A DNA stretch of 64,000 nt from Stutzerimonas azotifigens DSM 17556 (GCF_000425625.1 NZ_AUDU01000028.1:102417-166416), one strand, 5' to 3'; shown: positions 52,857 to 62,929, counted from the first letter of the stretch. Notes: generated from the letters alone by a model not told the origin. A program made the numbers and translations.

Positions 52857-53074
52857 CGGCGGGCACGCAGCAGTATCTCATCGAACTCAAGCTCAACGGC
52901 AGCACCCTGGCGGAGTTCCGCGTCGGCGCGGCAAGCGTGGCCAAAGTCTGCCGGCTGCTGCGCCAGGGCTGCCCGGCGGACCAGGGCTTCGTGCTGCACA
53001 TCTACCGCAACCGGCCCGCCGCCCTGGTCGCGGCCAGCGAGCCGGCCCTGCCGGAGGCGCTGTTCCATGCGTGA
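52857..53074 (+). CDS. Small protein upstream of the aminotransferase; start not found
   Basis: A clearly coding-like stretch reads QQYLIELKLNGSTLAEFRVG and continues ASVAKVCRLLRQGCPADQGF to a stop at 53072-53074, overlapping the aminotransferase start by eight bases. Its frame is open from 52781 but holds no ATG, GTG or TTG before residue QQYL. The ATG at 52800 is in a different frame, so either a one-base frameshift lies near 52850-52865 or the start is unconventional. The amphipathic beta/alpha pattern is credible for a folded domain of about 70 residues. Function unknown; I recall a small hypothetical gene in the same position in P. aeruginosa, unverified. Confidence 0.45.
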
Positions 53075-54254
53075 CATCCAGGCCCGCCTGCGGCTGATGA
53101 ATACCGTCGAGCGCCCCGAGCAGGTGTTCCTGCGCGGCCAGGGCTCGTGGCTGTGGGACAGCGGCGGTCGCGCCTACCTGGACTTCAACCAGGGCGGCGC
53201 GGCCAACAGCCTCGGACACAGCCCGAACGTGATCGTCGAGGCGCTGCAGCGCCAGGCGGAGAACCTGCTCAACCCGGGGCCGAACTTCTACAACCGCAGC
53301 CTGATCAAGCTGGCCGCGCGCCTGTGCCAGGCCACCGGCAGCGACCAGGCCTACTTCCTCAACAGCGGCGCGGAGGCCAACGAGGCGGCCGTGCAGCTGG
53401 CGCGCAAGTGGGGCCGGCTGCATCGCGGCGGCGCCAGCCGGGTGATCAGCGCCCGGCAGAGCTCCCACGGCCTGACCTTCGGCGCCCTGTCGCTGCCAGC
53501 GCAGACGGGCGGCAACGCGCCGGCCGTGTCCGGTTTCGGCTCGGTGCCCTTCAACGACCTGGTTGCCCTGCAGGCGGCGGTGGACGACGACACCGCCGCC
53601 ATCCTGCTCGAGCCGGTGCAGGGCGACGCCGGGATCATCCCGGCGAGCCTCGAATACCTGCAGGGCGCCGAGCGCCTGTGCCGCGAGCACGGCCTGCTGC
53701 TGATCCTCGACGAGGTCCAGACCGGCATGGGCCGCTGCGGCGCGCTGCTGGCCGAGGAGCTCTACGGCGTGCGCGCCGATATCGTCACCCTCGGCAAGGG
53801 GCTCGGCGGCGGCGTACCGCTGGCCGGCCTGCTCGCCCGCGGCAATGCCTGCTGCTTCGAGCCCGGCGAACTGGGCGGGACCCTGCACGGCAACCCGCTG
53901 ATGGCCAGCGCCGGCCTGGCGGTGCTGCAGGCGGTGCTGGAGCCGGGCTTCATCGAGCGGGTGCGGGAACTCGGCGACCATCTGCGCAGCGGTCTCGCCG
54001 GTCTGGTTGGCCAGCACGGCCACGGTCCGCTGCGCGGCCATGGCCTGCTGGTCGGGCTGCCGCTGCATGCGCCGGACGCCGCAGCGCTGGCGCGGGCGGC
54101 GCTGGCCGAGGGGCTGCTGATCAGCGCGCCGACCGACCGCTGCCTGCGCTTCACCCCGGCGCTTACGGTCAGCCACGCCAACGTGGAAGAAATGCTCAGG
54201 CGCCTGGCCCCGGCATTCGCCAAGGTTACGCAACCTTCATCGGAGACCCGCTGA
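53067..54254 (+). CDS. Class III PLP-dependent aminotransferase (ArgD-like)
   Basis: Transaminase of the acetylornithine/ornithine aminotransferase class, 395 residues. It has GSWLWDSGGRAYLDFNQGGA near the start, the PLP phosphate loop FLNSGAEANEAAVQLARKWG (about 94), LILDEVQTGMGRCGALLAEE (about 212), and the Schiff-base Lys in TLGKGLGGGVPLAG (about 243). The ATG at 53067 overlaps the end of the small gene. Its stop shares a base with the next gene start (TGATG), so all three are coupled. Real ArgD is usually elsewhere with arginine genes, so a specialised amine or amino-acid substrate is likely. Confidence 0.9.
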   Translation: MRDIQARLRLMNTVERPEQVFLRGQGSWLWDSGGRAYLDFNQGGAANSLGHSPNVIVEALQRQAENLLNPGPNFYNRSLIKLAARLCQATGSDQAYFLNSGAEANEAAVQLARKWGRLHRGGASRVISARQSSHGLTFGALSLPAQTGGNAPAVSGFGSVPFNDLVALQAAVDDDTAAILLEPVQGDAGIIPASLEYLQGAERLCREHGLLLILDEVQTGMGRCGALLAEELYGVRADIVTLGKGLGGGVPLAGLLARGNACCFEPGELGGTLHGNPLMASAGLAVLQAVLEPGFIERVRELGDHLRSGLAGLVGQHGHGPLRGHGLLVGLPLHAPDAAALARAALAEGLLISAPTDRCLRFTPALTVSHANVEEMLRRLAPAFAKVTQPSSETR

Positions 54255-54922
54255 TGCGCATCGCCATTCTTCGCAACGCCGCGTTCAGCGGCCCCGGCCG
54301 CATCGGCGACTGGCTCGCCTGGCGCGGCCTGCCAGCGCGGATCCATCCGCTTTACGAGGACGCGGCGCTGCCGGCGCTGGATGACTTCGACCTGCTGCTG
54401 ATCCTCGGCGGCACCGCCGAGGCGGACGACGCCGGCTATCCCTGGCTGGAGGCCGAAGGCGAGCTGATCCGCGCGGCGCTCGCCGACGGCAAACGCCTGC
54501 TCGGCATCGGCCTGGGCGCCCGCCTGCTGGCCGAGGCGCTGGGCGCGCGCCGACGGCTGGAGAGCGCCGGCATCGGCTGGCTGGCCCTGGAGCTGGCGGC
54601 CCAGGCCAAGCGCTCGCCGCTCGGGCGCATGCTGCCGCAGCGGCTGCTGGCCCCGCACTGGTACCGGGAAGGCTTCGAGCTGCCCGCCGGCGCGGTGCCG
54701 CTCTACACCTCGGCGCGCGGCGCCTGCCAGGGGTTCATCTGGAACGAACGCGCCATTGGCCTGCAGTGCCACCTGGAAAGCACGCCGGACTGCCTCGAGG
54801 CCCTGCGGCAGGCTTCGGGCGAGGCGCCGTTGCGCAACGAAGCGGCCCAGGTGCCGGACTGCCGCATGAGCCTCTACCGCATCCTCGACTACGTCTCCGG
54901 GCCGCACGCGCTGCTGCGCTGA
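54254..54922 (+). CDS. Class I glutamine amidotransferase-like protein lacking the nucleophile Cys
   Basis: Protein of 222 residues with the class I glutaminase fold. The oxyanion/nucleophile elbow, normally GxCxG, reads LLGIGLGARLLAEALG (about 82-97), with Gly at the catalytic Cys position, while the partner His-x-Glu is kept in GLQCHLESTPD. Glutaminase activity is therefore not expected. It may be a regulatory or binding subunit, or a diverged amidohydrolase partner of the aminotransferase it overlaps. Start ATG 54254 shares a base with the upstream stop. It converges with the phytase-like gene, three bases on. Confidence 0.85.
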   Translation: MRIAILRNAAFSGPGRIGDWLAWRGLPARIHPLYEDAALPALDDFDLLLILGGTAEADDAGYPWLEAEGELIRAALADGKRLLGIGLGARLLAEALGARRRLESAGIGWLALELAAQAKRSPLGRMLPQRLLAPHWYREGFELPAGAVPLYTSARGACQGFIWNERAIGLQCHLESTPDCLEALRQASGEAPLRNEAAQVPDCRMSLYRILDYVSGPHALLR

Positions 54923-54925
54923 GCG

Positions 54926-56287
54926 TCAGGACCGCGTCTCGGGCTCGACACGTGCGCAGCGCATCAGCCGCCGCTGGCGTTCGGCCGGGCCTTCCAGGCG
55001 CAGGCCGGCCAGCGGCGCGGCCAGGCGCACCTTGAGCAGCTCGGTGGCGTCGGCGGCCAGCTCTCGCCCGCCGCCGCCGGGGAAGTTGTTGTCGTTGGCC
55101 ACCAGCAGCGTCCAGGGGTCGAGCGGCAGCACGCTCTCGATGGTCACGTAGGGGAAGGTGAACAGGGTGCTGCCGTCGGCGTTCAGGTCGTGCGGGTCGG
55201 CGATGTTCATCAGGTCGACCAGCTCGGTCTTGCTCACCAGGCCGCCAGACACCACACGGCGGGTGTCGATCAGGTAGATCTTCTTGAAGGGCACGCCGCT
55301 GGTAGCGGTCGAGCCGTTGCGCTCGATGACCAGGAAGCGGCTGTCGTCCACCGCGGTCATGTCGCCGATGGCATGCTCCGGCGCCTCCAGCCGGTAGAAG
55401 TAGCGCACCCCGGTGTAGCGCTCCTGTTCGATGTCGAATTCGTCGATGCGCAGCCGGTCGACCGGGTCGCCGGCCACCGGCTTCTCCAGCAAGGTGTATA
55501 GGCGGTCGCCGCGCGGGCTGATCGCCATGCCCTCGACGCCGCCGGAGCCGGCCAGGTTGGCGCGGGCGCGGCCGGCGACCACGTCGCGGTGCTCCGGCGC
55601 ATAGACGCCCGGCAGCGGGATTTCGCTGCGCAGCACGGTGCCGGCGCGGTCGGTCTTGATCAGATAGGGGCCGAATTCGTCGCCGAACCAGAAGTTGCAG
55701 TTGGCATCCTGACGCACCGATTCGACGTCGAAATCGGCGCCGGTGAGCAGGCGCCCGAAGCGGATCGACGGGGCCACTTCCGGGTTGGCCGCGCTGTCGT
55801 AGTAATAGGCGTGCTCGGCCTGGATCGGCACGCCGAGCCTTTCGTTGGCATCGTTGAGGGTGATCCGCGCCGGCTCGGTGAAGCGCGCCAGCGGCAGGCC
55901 GGTGAGCAGGCCGCTGGCACTGACGGTGCCGGTGCCGCCCTCGGCGGTGCGGAAGTCCGGGCGCAGGCTGTACAGCCGCAACAGCGCGTCGGCGGAGTTG
56001 CCCCGCGCGCCGAAGCCGTTGTCGCTGAGGAACAGGAAGCTGCCGTTCTCGCCCGGTAGCACGGCGGAGAATCCCTGCACCGGCTGGCGGTCCGGGTAAG
56101 GCGGCAGGTGGGTGCCGTAGGGATTGCCGCTGATCATCTGGCCGGAGGTGGGGCCGTCGGAAAAGGTGTCGGGGGCCATGACGGCCCAGCCGACGAGGGT
56201 GCCGCCGGCCGCCAGGGCCTCGTTCGAGAGTCCGGCCGCCAGGGCCAGGGTGAGGGCCAGGGTATGGGCGTGGTTCGCGCGTCGCAT
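54926..56287 (-). CDS. Phytase-like domain esterase, secreted
   Basis: Exported beta-propeller protein of the 'esterase-like activity of phytase' family (PF13449), 453 residues with a signal peptide ending near NEALA|AGGT. Recognisable blades include FLFLSDNGFGARGNSADALL, DANCNFWFGDEFGPYLIKTD and MTAVDDSRFLVIERNGS, with repeated Asp/Glu-rich loops that may bind calcium. GGAG lies eight bases before ATG 56287. It sits alone between the GATase-like gene and liuE, codirectional with the liu cluster but 123 bp after... its own start, with no promoter or link to leucine catabolism visible. Likely phosphoester or lactone hydrolysis, unproven. Confidence 0.85.
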   Translation of the reverse strand: MRRANHAHTLALTLALAAGLSNEALAAGGTLVGWAVMAPDTFSDGPTSGQMISGNPYGTHLPPYPDRQPVQGFSAVLPGENGSFLFLSDNGFGARGNSADALLRLYSLRPDFRTAEGGTGTVSASGLLTGLPLARFTEPARITLNDANERLGVPIQAEHAYYYDSAANPEVAPSIRFGRLLTGADFDVESVRQDANCNFWFGDEFGPYLIKTDRAGTVLRSEIPLPGVYAPEHRDVVAGRARANLAGSGGVEGMAISPRGDRLYTLLEKPVAGDPVDRLRIDEFDIEQERYTGVRYFYRLEAPEHAIGDMTAVDDSRFLVIERNGSTATSGVPFKKIYLIDTRRVVSGGLVSKTELVDLMNIADPHDLNADGSTLFTFPYVTIESVLPLDPWTLLVANDNNFPGGGGRELAADATELLKVRLAAPLAGLRLEGPAERQRRLMRCARVEPETRS

Positions 56288-56410
56288 CGGAAGTCTCCAT
56301 CCATTCGGGACAATGCCACCGACGGGCACGCCGGTACTGCGGCAACCCGAACCTTACGCAGCGCGTGTGTCAGCGCCGTGGCGACAGCCAGGCCAGCAGG
56401 CCCCAACCGA

Positions 56411-57310
56411 TCAACGGTCGATCCGCGCGCGGGCCACGCGCGAGCCGTTGGGCCGGCCGAGCAGCGCGCAGATGCGCTGCCCGGCGGCGATCAGCCGGTC
56501 CAGGTCGACGCCGGTGGCGATCCCCAGCCCCTGCAGCAGGTAGAGCACGTCCTCGGTGGCCACGTTGCCGCTGGCGCCCCTGGCGTAGGGGCAGCCGCCG
56601 AGGCCGGCGACCGAGCTGTCGAACACCGCGAGGCCTTCCAGCAGGCTGGCATAGATGTTCGTCAGCGCCTGCCCGTAGGTGTCGTGGAAGTGCCCAGCCA
56701 GACGCTCGCGCGGGATGTCGCGGGCGACCGCCTCGATCAGCCGGCGGGTGGCGCCGGCGGTGCCGACGCCGATGGTGTCGCCCAGCGACACCTCGTAGCA
56801 GCCCATCCCGATCAGCTCGCGCGCCACGCTGGCGACCTGCTCCGGCGCCACCTCGCCGTCGTAGGGGCAGCCGAGCACGCAGGAGACGTAACCGCGCACG
56901 CGCACCCCGTGCCGGGCCGCGGCCTCGGCGACCGGCGCGAAGCGTTCCAGGCTTTCGGCGATCGAGCAGTTGATGTTCTTCTGCGAGAAGGCCTCGGACG
57001 CCGCGGCGAACACCGCCACCTCCTCGACGCCCGCCGCCAGGGCCGCCTCGAAGCCCTTGAGGTTCGGCGCCAGGGCCGCGTAGACCACGCCCGGCCTGCG
57101 CCGAATGCCGGCGAACACCTCGGCGCTGCCGGCCATCTGCGGCACCCACTTGGGCGAGACGAAGGCGCCGGCCTCGATATAGCCGAGCCCGGCCTCGCCG
57201 AGCTCGTCCACCAGCCGCACCTTGTCGGCGACGGCGATCGGCGTCTGCTCGTTCTGCAGCCCGTCGCGCGGGCCGACCTCCACCAGGCGGACACGCTCGG
57301 GCAGGCTCAT
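56411..57310 (-). CDS. liuE: Hydroxymethylglutaryl-CoA lyase
   Basis: Last enzyme of leucine degradation, cleaving HMG-CoA to acetoacetate and acetyl-CoA. The 299-residue TIM-barrel protein has VEVGPRDGLQNEQTPI (catalytic Arg and Asp, about 9-24), the metal-binding His pair in LAGHFHDTYGQAL, and the signature loop Cys in AGLGGCPYARGASGNVATED. GGAGGT precedes ATG 57310. It ends the liuRABCDE cluster, starting 16 bases after liuD, the order known from P. aeruginosa. Confidence 0.96.
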   Translation of the reverse strand: MSLPERVRLVEVGPRDGLQNEQTPIAVADKVRLVDELGEAGLGYIEAGAFVSPKWVPQMAGSAEVFAGIRRRPGVVYAALAPNLKGFEAALAAGVEEVAVFAAASEAFSQKNINCSIAESLERFAPVAEAAARHGVRVRGYVSCVLGCPYDGEVAPEQVASVARELIGMGCYEVSLGDTIGVGTAGATRRLIEAVARDIPRERLAGHFHDTYGQALTNIYASLLEGLAVFDSSVAGLGGCPYARGASGNVATEDVLYLLQGLGIATGVDLDRLIAAGQRICALLGRPNGSRVARARIDR

Positions 57311-57326
57311 CGGCGACCTCCGTTCA

Positions 57327-59219
57327 TCAGTCTTGTACCTCCACCAGCACGGCGCCTTCACCGACCAGGTCACCCTCGCGGCAGTTCAGCGCGGTGACGG
57401 TGCCCGCCGTGGCGGCGCGGATGCTGTGCTCCATCTTCATTGCTTCCAGCACCACCAGCGGCGTGCCGGCCTCCACCGCCTGCCCGACGGAGACCAGTAC
57501 GCGGACGATGCTGCCGTTCATCGGTGCGCTCAGGCCGCCGGAGTGGGCGTGCGCGGCCTCGGCCGAGGCGATGGGGTCGAAGGCGCTCACCGCCAGGGTC
57601 TCGCCTTCCCATTCGACGTAGAGCAGCTCGCCCTGGCGGATTGCCGGCGGCGCGGCGTCCGTCGGCAGCCTGAGCGACAGGCGCCGGTCCTCGCCGCTGC
57701 AGCACAGGTGCAGGCTGACCGTCGCCGGCAGGCCGAGGCGCAGGCCGCTGCCCGCAGCCCAGGGCGAGTGGCGATCGTCGTCGCGACCCTGCGTCGGCAG
57801 CTGCGCCAGCCAGGCGCGCCCGGCGGCCTGCCAGAACGCTTCGGACAGCGCCGGGCGCGGCGGCAGCAACGCCGCCTGGTGACGAGCGATGAAACCGGTG
57901 TCGAGCTCGGCGGCGGCGAAGGCTGGATGGCCGAGCACGCGGCGCAGGAAGGCGAGGTTGGTCTTCACCCCGCCCACCCGCGTCTCGCCGAGCATGGCCA
58001 GCAGCCGCAGGCGCGCCTCCTCGCGGCTCTCGCCCCAGGCGATCAGCTTGGCCAGCATCGGGTCGTAGAACGGCGACACGGCGTCACCCTCGCGCACGCC
58101 ACTGTCGACCCGCCGCCCCGGCCCGGGCGCCGGTTCGCGGTACAGCCGCAGGCTGCCGCTGGCCGGCAGGAAGCCACCGTCCGGGTCCTCGGCGTACAAC
58201 CGCACCTCGATCGCATGCCCGTGCAGCGGCACCTGCGCCTGGGTGATCGGCAGCGGCTCGCTCTGCGCCACACGGATCTGCCAGGCCACCAGGTCGAGAC
58301 CGGTGATCGCCTCGGTGACGGGGTGCTCGACCTGCAGCCTCGTGTTCATCTCCATGAAAAAGAAATCGCCGCGCTCGTCGAGCAGGAACTCCACGGTGCC
58401 GGCGCCGACGTAGCCGATCGCCTGGGCCGCGCGCACCGCCGCCTCGCCCATGGCGCGGCGCAGTTCGGCGCTCAGCCCGGGGGCCGGCGCTTCCTCGACC
58501 ACCTTCTGGTGGCGGCGCTGGATCGAGCAGTCGCGCTCGTTCAGATACAGGCAGTGGCCGTGGCGGTCGGCGAACACCTGGATTTCCACGTGGCGCGGGC
58601 GCAGCACGTACTTCTCCACCAGCATGCGCGCGTCGCCGAAGGCTGCCTGGGCCTCGCGCTGCGCCGATGCCAGGGCCTCGGCCAGTTCGCCTTCGTCCTC
58701 GACGATCTTCATGCCCTTGCCGCCACCGCCGGCGGCTGCCTTGAGCAGCACCGGGTAGCCGATGCGCTCAGCCGCCTGGCGGAAGGTCTCGAGGTCCTGC
58801 GCCTCGCCGTGGTAGCCCGGTACCAGCGGTACGCCGGCCGCCTCCATCAGGCGCTTGGCGGCCGACTTGCTGCCCATCGCCTCGATCGCCGACGCCGGCG
58901 GACCGAGGAAGATCAGCCCGGCGTCCTCGCAGGCACGGGCGAACCCGGCGTTCTCCGAGAGAAAACCGTAGCCCGGATGCACCGCCTGCGCGCCACTGCG
59001 CCGGGCCGCCTCGAGGATGCGCTCGATGCGCAGGTAGCTGTCGGCCGGCTTGGTGCCGCCCAGCGGCAGTGCCTGATCGGCCTCGTGCACGTGCAGCGCC
59101 TGGCGGTCCGCCTCGCTGTAGACGGCGACCGTCTCGAGGCCCAGGGCGCGCGCCGTGCGCATCACTCGGCAGGCGATCTCGCCGCGGTTGGCCACCAGCA
59201 GGCGGCTGATGGTGCTCAT
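57327..59219 (-). CDS. liuD: Methylcrotonyl-CoA carboxylase alpha subunit (biotin carboxylase + BCCP)
   Basis: ATP- and biotin-dependent carboxylation half of 3-methylcrotonyl-CoA carboxylase. The 630-residue chain runs from LLVANRGEIACRVMRTARAL (biotin carboxylase N-domain) through the ATP-grasp domain (AAAGGGGKGMKIVEDEGELA, and MNTRLQVEHPVTEAITGLD) to a C-terminal BCCP with biotinyl-Lys in LEAMKMEHSIRAATAG. It is slightly shorter than usual because of a short linker. The start overlaps the liuC stop (ATGA). It forms the complex with the liuB product. Confidence 0.96.
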   Translation of the reverse strand: MSTISRLLVANRGEIACRVMRTARALGLETVAVYSEADRQALHVHEADQALPLGGTKPADSYLRIERILEAARRSGAQAVHPGYGFLSENAGFARACEDAGLIFLGPPASAIEAMGSKSAAKRLMEAAGVPLVPGYHGEAQDLETFRQAAERIGYPVLLKAAAGGGGKGMKIVEDEGELAEALASAQREAQAAFGDARMLVEKYVLRPRHVEIQVFADRHGHCLYLNERDCSIQRRHQKVVEEAPAPGLSAELRRAMGEAAVRAAQAIGYVGAGTVEFLLDERGDFFFMEMNTRLQVEHPVTEAITGLDLVAWQIRVAQSEPLPITQAQVPLHGHAIEVRLYAEDPDGGFLPASGSLRLYREPAPGPGRRVDSGVREGDAVSPFYDPMLAKLIAWGESREEARLRLLAMLGETRVGGVKTNLAFLRRVLGHPAFAAAELDTGFIARHQAALLPPRPALSEAFWQAAGRAWLAQLPTQGRDDDRHSPWAAGSGLRLGLPATVSLHLCCSGEDRRLSLRLPTDAAPPAIRQGELLYVEWEGETLAVSAFDPIASAEAAHAHSGGLSAPMNGSIVRVLVSVGQAVEAGTPLVVLEAMKMEHSIRAATAGTVTALNCREGDLVGEGAVLVEVQD

Positions 59220-60016
59220 GAGCGCGGCTCCTGCCAGCCGGGCTTGCGCTTGTCGAGGAAGGCGCGCAGGCCCTCCTGGCCTTCCGCGCTGACGCGGATG
59301 CGCGCGATGGCGCTTTCGGTGTAGCGGCGCAGGGCCGGAGTCAGCGCGCCGCTGCCGACCTCGCGGAACAGGTCCTTGGTGGTGCGCATCGCCTGCGGGC
59401 TGTTCAGCAGCAGGTTGTCCACCCAGTCGGCGAAGACATCCTCCAGGGCCTCGGCGCTGGCACATTCGGCGAACAGCCCGAGCTGGTGCGCACGTTCGCC
59501 GGAGAAGCGCTCGGCGGTCAGCGCATAGCGCCGGGCCGCGCGCTCGCCGATCGCCTGGACGACGAAGGGGCTGATCACCGCCGGCGTCAGGCCGATGCGC
59601 ACCTCGGACAGGGACAGCTGCGCGTCGGCCGCGCCAATGGCCATGTCGCAGCAGGCGATCAGCCCGAGCGCGCCGCCGTAGGCCGCCCCGTGCACCACGG
59701 CGAGGGTCGGCAGCCTGAGGTGGTAGAGGTTGTACATGAGCTCGGCGAGCTCGCGGGCGTCGTCGAGGTTGGCGTTGTAGTCGAGCCCGGCGGCCTGGTG
59801 CATCCAGGCCAGGTCGGCGCCCGCGGAGAAATGCCGCCCGCGCCCACGCAGGACCAGAAAGCGCAGGTCGCGATTCTCCTTGACCTCGTCCAGCGCGAGG
59901 ATGAGTTCGCGGATCATCTGCGCGTTGAAGGCGTTGTTCTTTTCCGGGCGGTTCAGCCAGAGCGTGGCGAAGCCGCGCGGTTCGTATTCCAGTTGGACGG
60001 TGGTGAAATCGCTCAT
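59216..60016 (-). CDS. liuC: Methylglutaconyl-CoA hydratase
   Basis: Crotonase-family enzyme hydrating 3-methylglutaconyl-CoA to HMG-CoA, 266 residues. It has the oxyanion-hole segments FSAGADLAWM (about 62-71) and VHGAAYGGALGLIACCDMAI (about 104-123), plus LSEVRIGLTPAVISPFVVQA. The gene lies between liuB and liuD and overlaps liuD, matching the pathway order. Other crotonases are excluded by context. Confidence 0.94.
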   Translation of the reverse strand: MSDFTTVQLEYEPRGFATLWLNRPEKNNAFNAQMIRELILALDEVKENRDLRFLVLRGRGRHFSAGADLAWMHQAAGLDYNANLDDARELAELMYNLYHLRLPTLAVVHGAAYGGALGLIACCDMAIGAADAQLSLSEVRIGLTPAVISPFVVQAIGERAARRYALTAERFSGERAHQLGLFAECASAEALEDVFADWVDNLLLNSPQAMRTTKDLFREVGSGALTPALRRYTESAIARIRVSAEGQEGLRAFLDKRKPGWQEPRS

Positions 60017-60068
60017 CGGGGACTCCCAGGCAGGCCTTTTGCGCCCTCTCCACGGAGAGGGCGCCGCA

Positions 60069-61676
60069 TCACATTCTGAACACGCCGAAACGGCTCTCTT
60101 CGACCGCTGCGTTGAGGCTGGCGGAGATCGCCAGGGCCAGCACCTCGCGGGTCTGCGCCGGGTCGATGACGCCGTCGTCCCACAGCCGGGCGCTGGCGTA
60201 CCAGGGATGGGCCTGGCGCTCGTACTGCTCGACGATGGGCTGCCTGAGCCGCGCCTCCTGCTCGTCGCCGAACGGCTCGCCGGCCCGCTCGGCCTGCTCG
60301 CGCTTGACCTGGACCAGCACCCCGGCGGCCTGCTGCGCGCCCATCACGCCAATCCTGGCGTTCGGCCACATCCACAGCAAGCGCGGGTCGTAGGCGCGGC
60401 CACACATGCCGTAGTTGCCCGCGCCGAAGCTGCCGCCGATGATCAGGGTGAACTTGGGTACCCGCGCGCAGGCCACAGCGGTGACCAGCTTGGCGCCATG
60501 CTTGGCGATCCCGCCGGCCTCGTACTTCTGCCCGACCATGAAGCCGGTGATGTTCTGCAGGAACAGCAGCGGAATGCCGCGCTGGCAGGCCAGCTCGATG
60601 AAGTGCGCGCCCTTCTGCGCGGCCTCGGCAAAGAGGATGCCGTTGTTCGCCAGGATCGCCACCGGGTAGCCGTGCAGGTGGGCGAAGCCGCAGACCAGGG
60701 TGGTCCCGAACAGTGCCTTGAATTCGTCGAAGGCCGAATCGTCCACCAGCCGGGCGATCACCTCGCGCACCTCGAAGGGCTGCTTCGGGTCGGCGGGGAC
60801 CACCCCGTACAGCTCGTCGACCGGATAGCGCGGCGGCAGCGGTTGGCGCTGCTCGAGCCGGCCGAGCTTGCGCCAGTTCAGATGGGCCACACAGCGCCGG
60901 GCGATGGCCAGCGCGTGTTCGTCGTTCTCGGCATAGTGGTCGGCGACGCCGGAGGTGCGGCAGTGCACGTCGGCGCCGCCCAGCTCTTCGGCGGTGACCA
61001 CCTCGCCGGTCGCCGCCTTCACCAGCGGCGGCCCGGCGAGAAAGATGGTCGCCTGGTTGCGCACCATGATGGTCTCGTCGCTCATCGCCGGCACGTAGGC
61101 GCCGCCGGCGGTGCAGGAGCCCATGACCACGGCGATCTGCGGGATGCCGCGCGCGCTCATGTTGGCCTGGTTGAAGAATATCCTCCCGAAGTGTTCGCGG
61201 TCGGGAAACACCTCGTCTTGGCGCGGCAGGTTGGCCCCGCCGGAGTCGACCAGGTAGATGCAGGGCAGGCGGTTCTCCAGGGCGATCGCCTGCGCCCGCA
61301 GGTGCTTCTTCACCGTCAGCGGGTAGTAGGTGCCGCCCTTCACCGTGGCGTCGTTGGCGATGACCATGCACTCGACACCTTCGATGCGCCCGATGCCGGC
61401 GATCAGCCCCGCAGCCGGGACGTCTTCACCGTAGACGTCGTGAGCCGCCAGTTGGCCGATCTCGAGAAAGGGCGAGCCGGTGTCGAGCAGCGCGTCGATC
61501 CGTTCGCGAGGCAGCAGCTTGCCGCGCGCGCGGTGGCGCTGTTGCACCTTCTCGCCGCCGCCCTGCTGAATGCGCTCGAGCAGGCCGCGCAGTTCGTTCA
61601 CCTGGGCGAGCATCGCCTCGCGGTTGGCGACAAATTCCGGCGAGCGTGGGTTGAGCTGGGTATGCAGGATGGCCAT
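60069..61676 (-). CDS. liuB: Methylcrotonyl-CoA carboxylase beta subunit (carboxyltransferase)
   Basis: Carboxyltransferase half of the biotin-dependent complex, transferring carboxyl from carboxybiotin to 3-methylcrotonyl-CoA. At 535 residues it has duplicated crotonase-like domains with [20 protein letters not shown] (about 145), [20 protein letters not shown] (about 185) and, in the second half, [20 protein letters not shown] and [20 protein letters not shown]. The start [15 protein letters not shown] is preferred over a longer in-frame form. It is separated from liuA by an 89-bp gap and from liuC by 52 bp. Confidence 0.96.
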   Translation of the reverse strand: MAILHTQLNPRSPEFVANREAMLAQVNELRGLLERIQQGGGEKVQQRHRARGKLLPRERIDALLDTGSPFLEIGQLAAHDVYGEDVPAAGLIAGIGRIEGVECMVIANDATVKGGTYYPLTVKKHLRAQAIALENRLPCIYLVDSGGANLPRQDEVFPDREHFGRIFFNQANMSARGIPQIAVVMGSCTAGGAYVPAMSDETIMVRNQATIFLAGPPLVKAATGEVVTAEELGGADVHCRTSGVADHYAENDEHALAIARRCVAHLNWRKLGRLEQRQPLPPRYPVDELYGVVPADPKQPFEVREVIARLVDDSAFDEFKALFGTTLVCGFAHLHGYPVAILANNGILFAEAAQKGAHFIELACQRGIPLLFLQNITGFMVGQKYEAGGIAKHGAKLVTAVACARVPKFTLIIGGSFGAGNYGMCGRAYDPRLLWMWPNARIGVMGAQQAAGVLVQVKREQAERAGEPFGDEQEARLRQPIVEQYERQAHPWYASARLWDDGVIDPAQTREVLALAISASLNAAVEESRFGVFRM

Positions 61677-61765
61677 CAAAGCTCCTCGAAAAGTACGCCT
61701 GAGGTTGGGCGAGGCTGCGGCTGTCTTTCCGTTCAGCCTCAAGCCTCGAGCCTCCAGTGCCTTGG

Positions 61766-62929
61766 CTATCGGGTCTCGTTGAACAGCTCGCGGCCGATCA
61801 GCATGCGGCGGATTTCACTGGTGCCGGCACCGATCTCGTACAGCTTGGCGTCGCGCAGCAGGCGCCCGGTGGGAAATTCGTTGATGTAGCCGTTGCCGCC
61901 GAGGATCTGGATTGCCTCCAGCGCCATCTGGGTGGCGCGCTCGGCGGTGTAGAGAATGACGCCGGCGGCGTCCTTGCGGGTGGTCTCGCCACGGTCGCAG
62001 GCCTGTGCCACTGCGTACAGATAGGCGCGGCTGGCATTGAGCTGGGTGTAGAGGTCGGCGACCTTGCCCTGGATCAGCTGGAACTCGCCGATGCTCTGGC
62101 CGAACTGCTTGCGGTCGTGGATGTAGGGCACCACCACGTCCATGCATGCCTGCATGATGCCGACCGGCCCGCCGGCGAGCACCACGCGCTCGTAGTCGAG
62201 CCCGCTCATCAGCACCTTCACCCCGCCGTCGACGACGCCGAGCACGTTCTCTTCCGGCACCTCGACGTCATCGAAGAACAGCTGGCAGGTGTTCGATCCG
62301 CGCATGCCGAGCTTGTCGAACTTGTTGCTGCGGCTGAAACCCTTCCAGTCGCGCTCGACGATGAAGGCGGTGATCCCGTGCGCGCCCTTCTCGGGCTCCG
62401 TCTTGGCGTAGATCACGTAGGTATGGGCGTCGGGACCGTTGGTGATCCAGGTCTTGCTGCCGTTGAGCACATAGCGATCGCCGTGCCGCTCGGCACGCAG
62501 CTTCATGCCGACCACGTCGGAGCCGGCGTTGGGTTCGCTCATCGCCAGCGCCCCCACCTGCTCACCGCTGACCAGCCCGGGCAGGTAGCGGCGCTTCTGC
62601 TCGGGACTCCCGTTGCGCCTGATCTGATTAACGCAGAGGTTCGAATGCGCCCCGTATGACAGCGCCACCGAGGCCGAACCGCGGCTGATCTCCTCCATGG
62701 CCACCGCATGGGCGAGGTAGCCGAGGGCCGAGCCGCCGTATTCCTCCTCGACGGTGATGCCCAGCAGGCCCATCTCGCCGAACTTGCGCCAGAGGTCCTG
62801 GGGAAATTCGTTGTCTCGATCGATCTGGGCAGCGCGGGGCGCCAGTTCGCTGGCGACGAAGGCGCGGGTCTGCTCGCGCAGCATGTCGACGGTGTCGCCG
62901 AGGGCGAAGTTGAGGCTGGGGTAGTTCAT
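61766..62929 (-). CDS. liuA: Isovaleryl-CoA dehydrogenase
   Basis: FAD enzyme oxidising isovaleryl-CoA to 3-methylcrotonyl-CoA, 387 residues. Flavin motif [18 protein letters not shown] (about 131-148), [16 protein letters not shown], and the catalytic Glu in the family position within [19 protein letters not shown] (about 250), which distinguishes isovaleryl-CoA dehydrogenase from straight-chain enzymes. The C-terminus [16 protein letters not shown] is typical. First structural gene after liuR. Confidence 0.96.
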   Translation of the reverse strand: MNYPSLNFALGDTVDMLREQTRAFVASELAPRAAQIDRDNEFPQDLWRKFGEMGLLGITVEEEYGGSALGYLAHAVAMEEISRGSASVALSYGAHSNLCVNQIRRNGSPEQKRRYLPGLVSGEQVGALAMSEPNAGSDVVGMKLRAERHGDRYVLNGSKTWITNGPDAHTYVIYAKTEPEKGAHGITAFIVERDWKGFSRSNKFDKLGMRGSNTCQLFFDDVEVPEENVLGVVDGGVKVLMSGLDYERVVLAGGPVGIMQACMDVVVPYIHDRKQFGQSIGEFQLIQGKVADLYTQLNASRAYLYAVAQACDRGETTRKDAAGVILYTAERATQMALEAIQILGGNGYINEFPTGRLLRDAKLYEIGAGTSEIRRMLIGRELFNETR

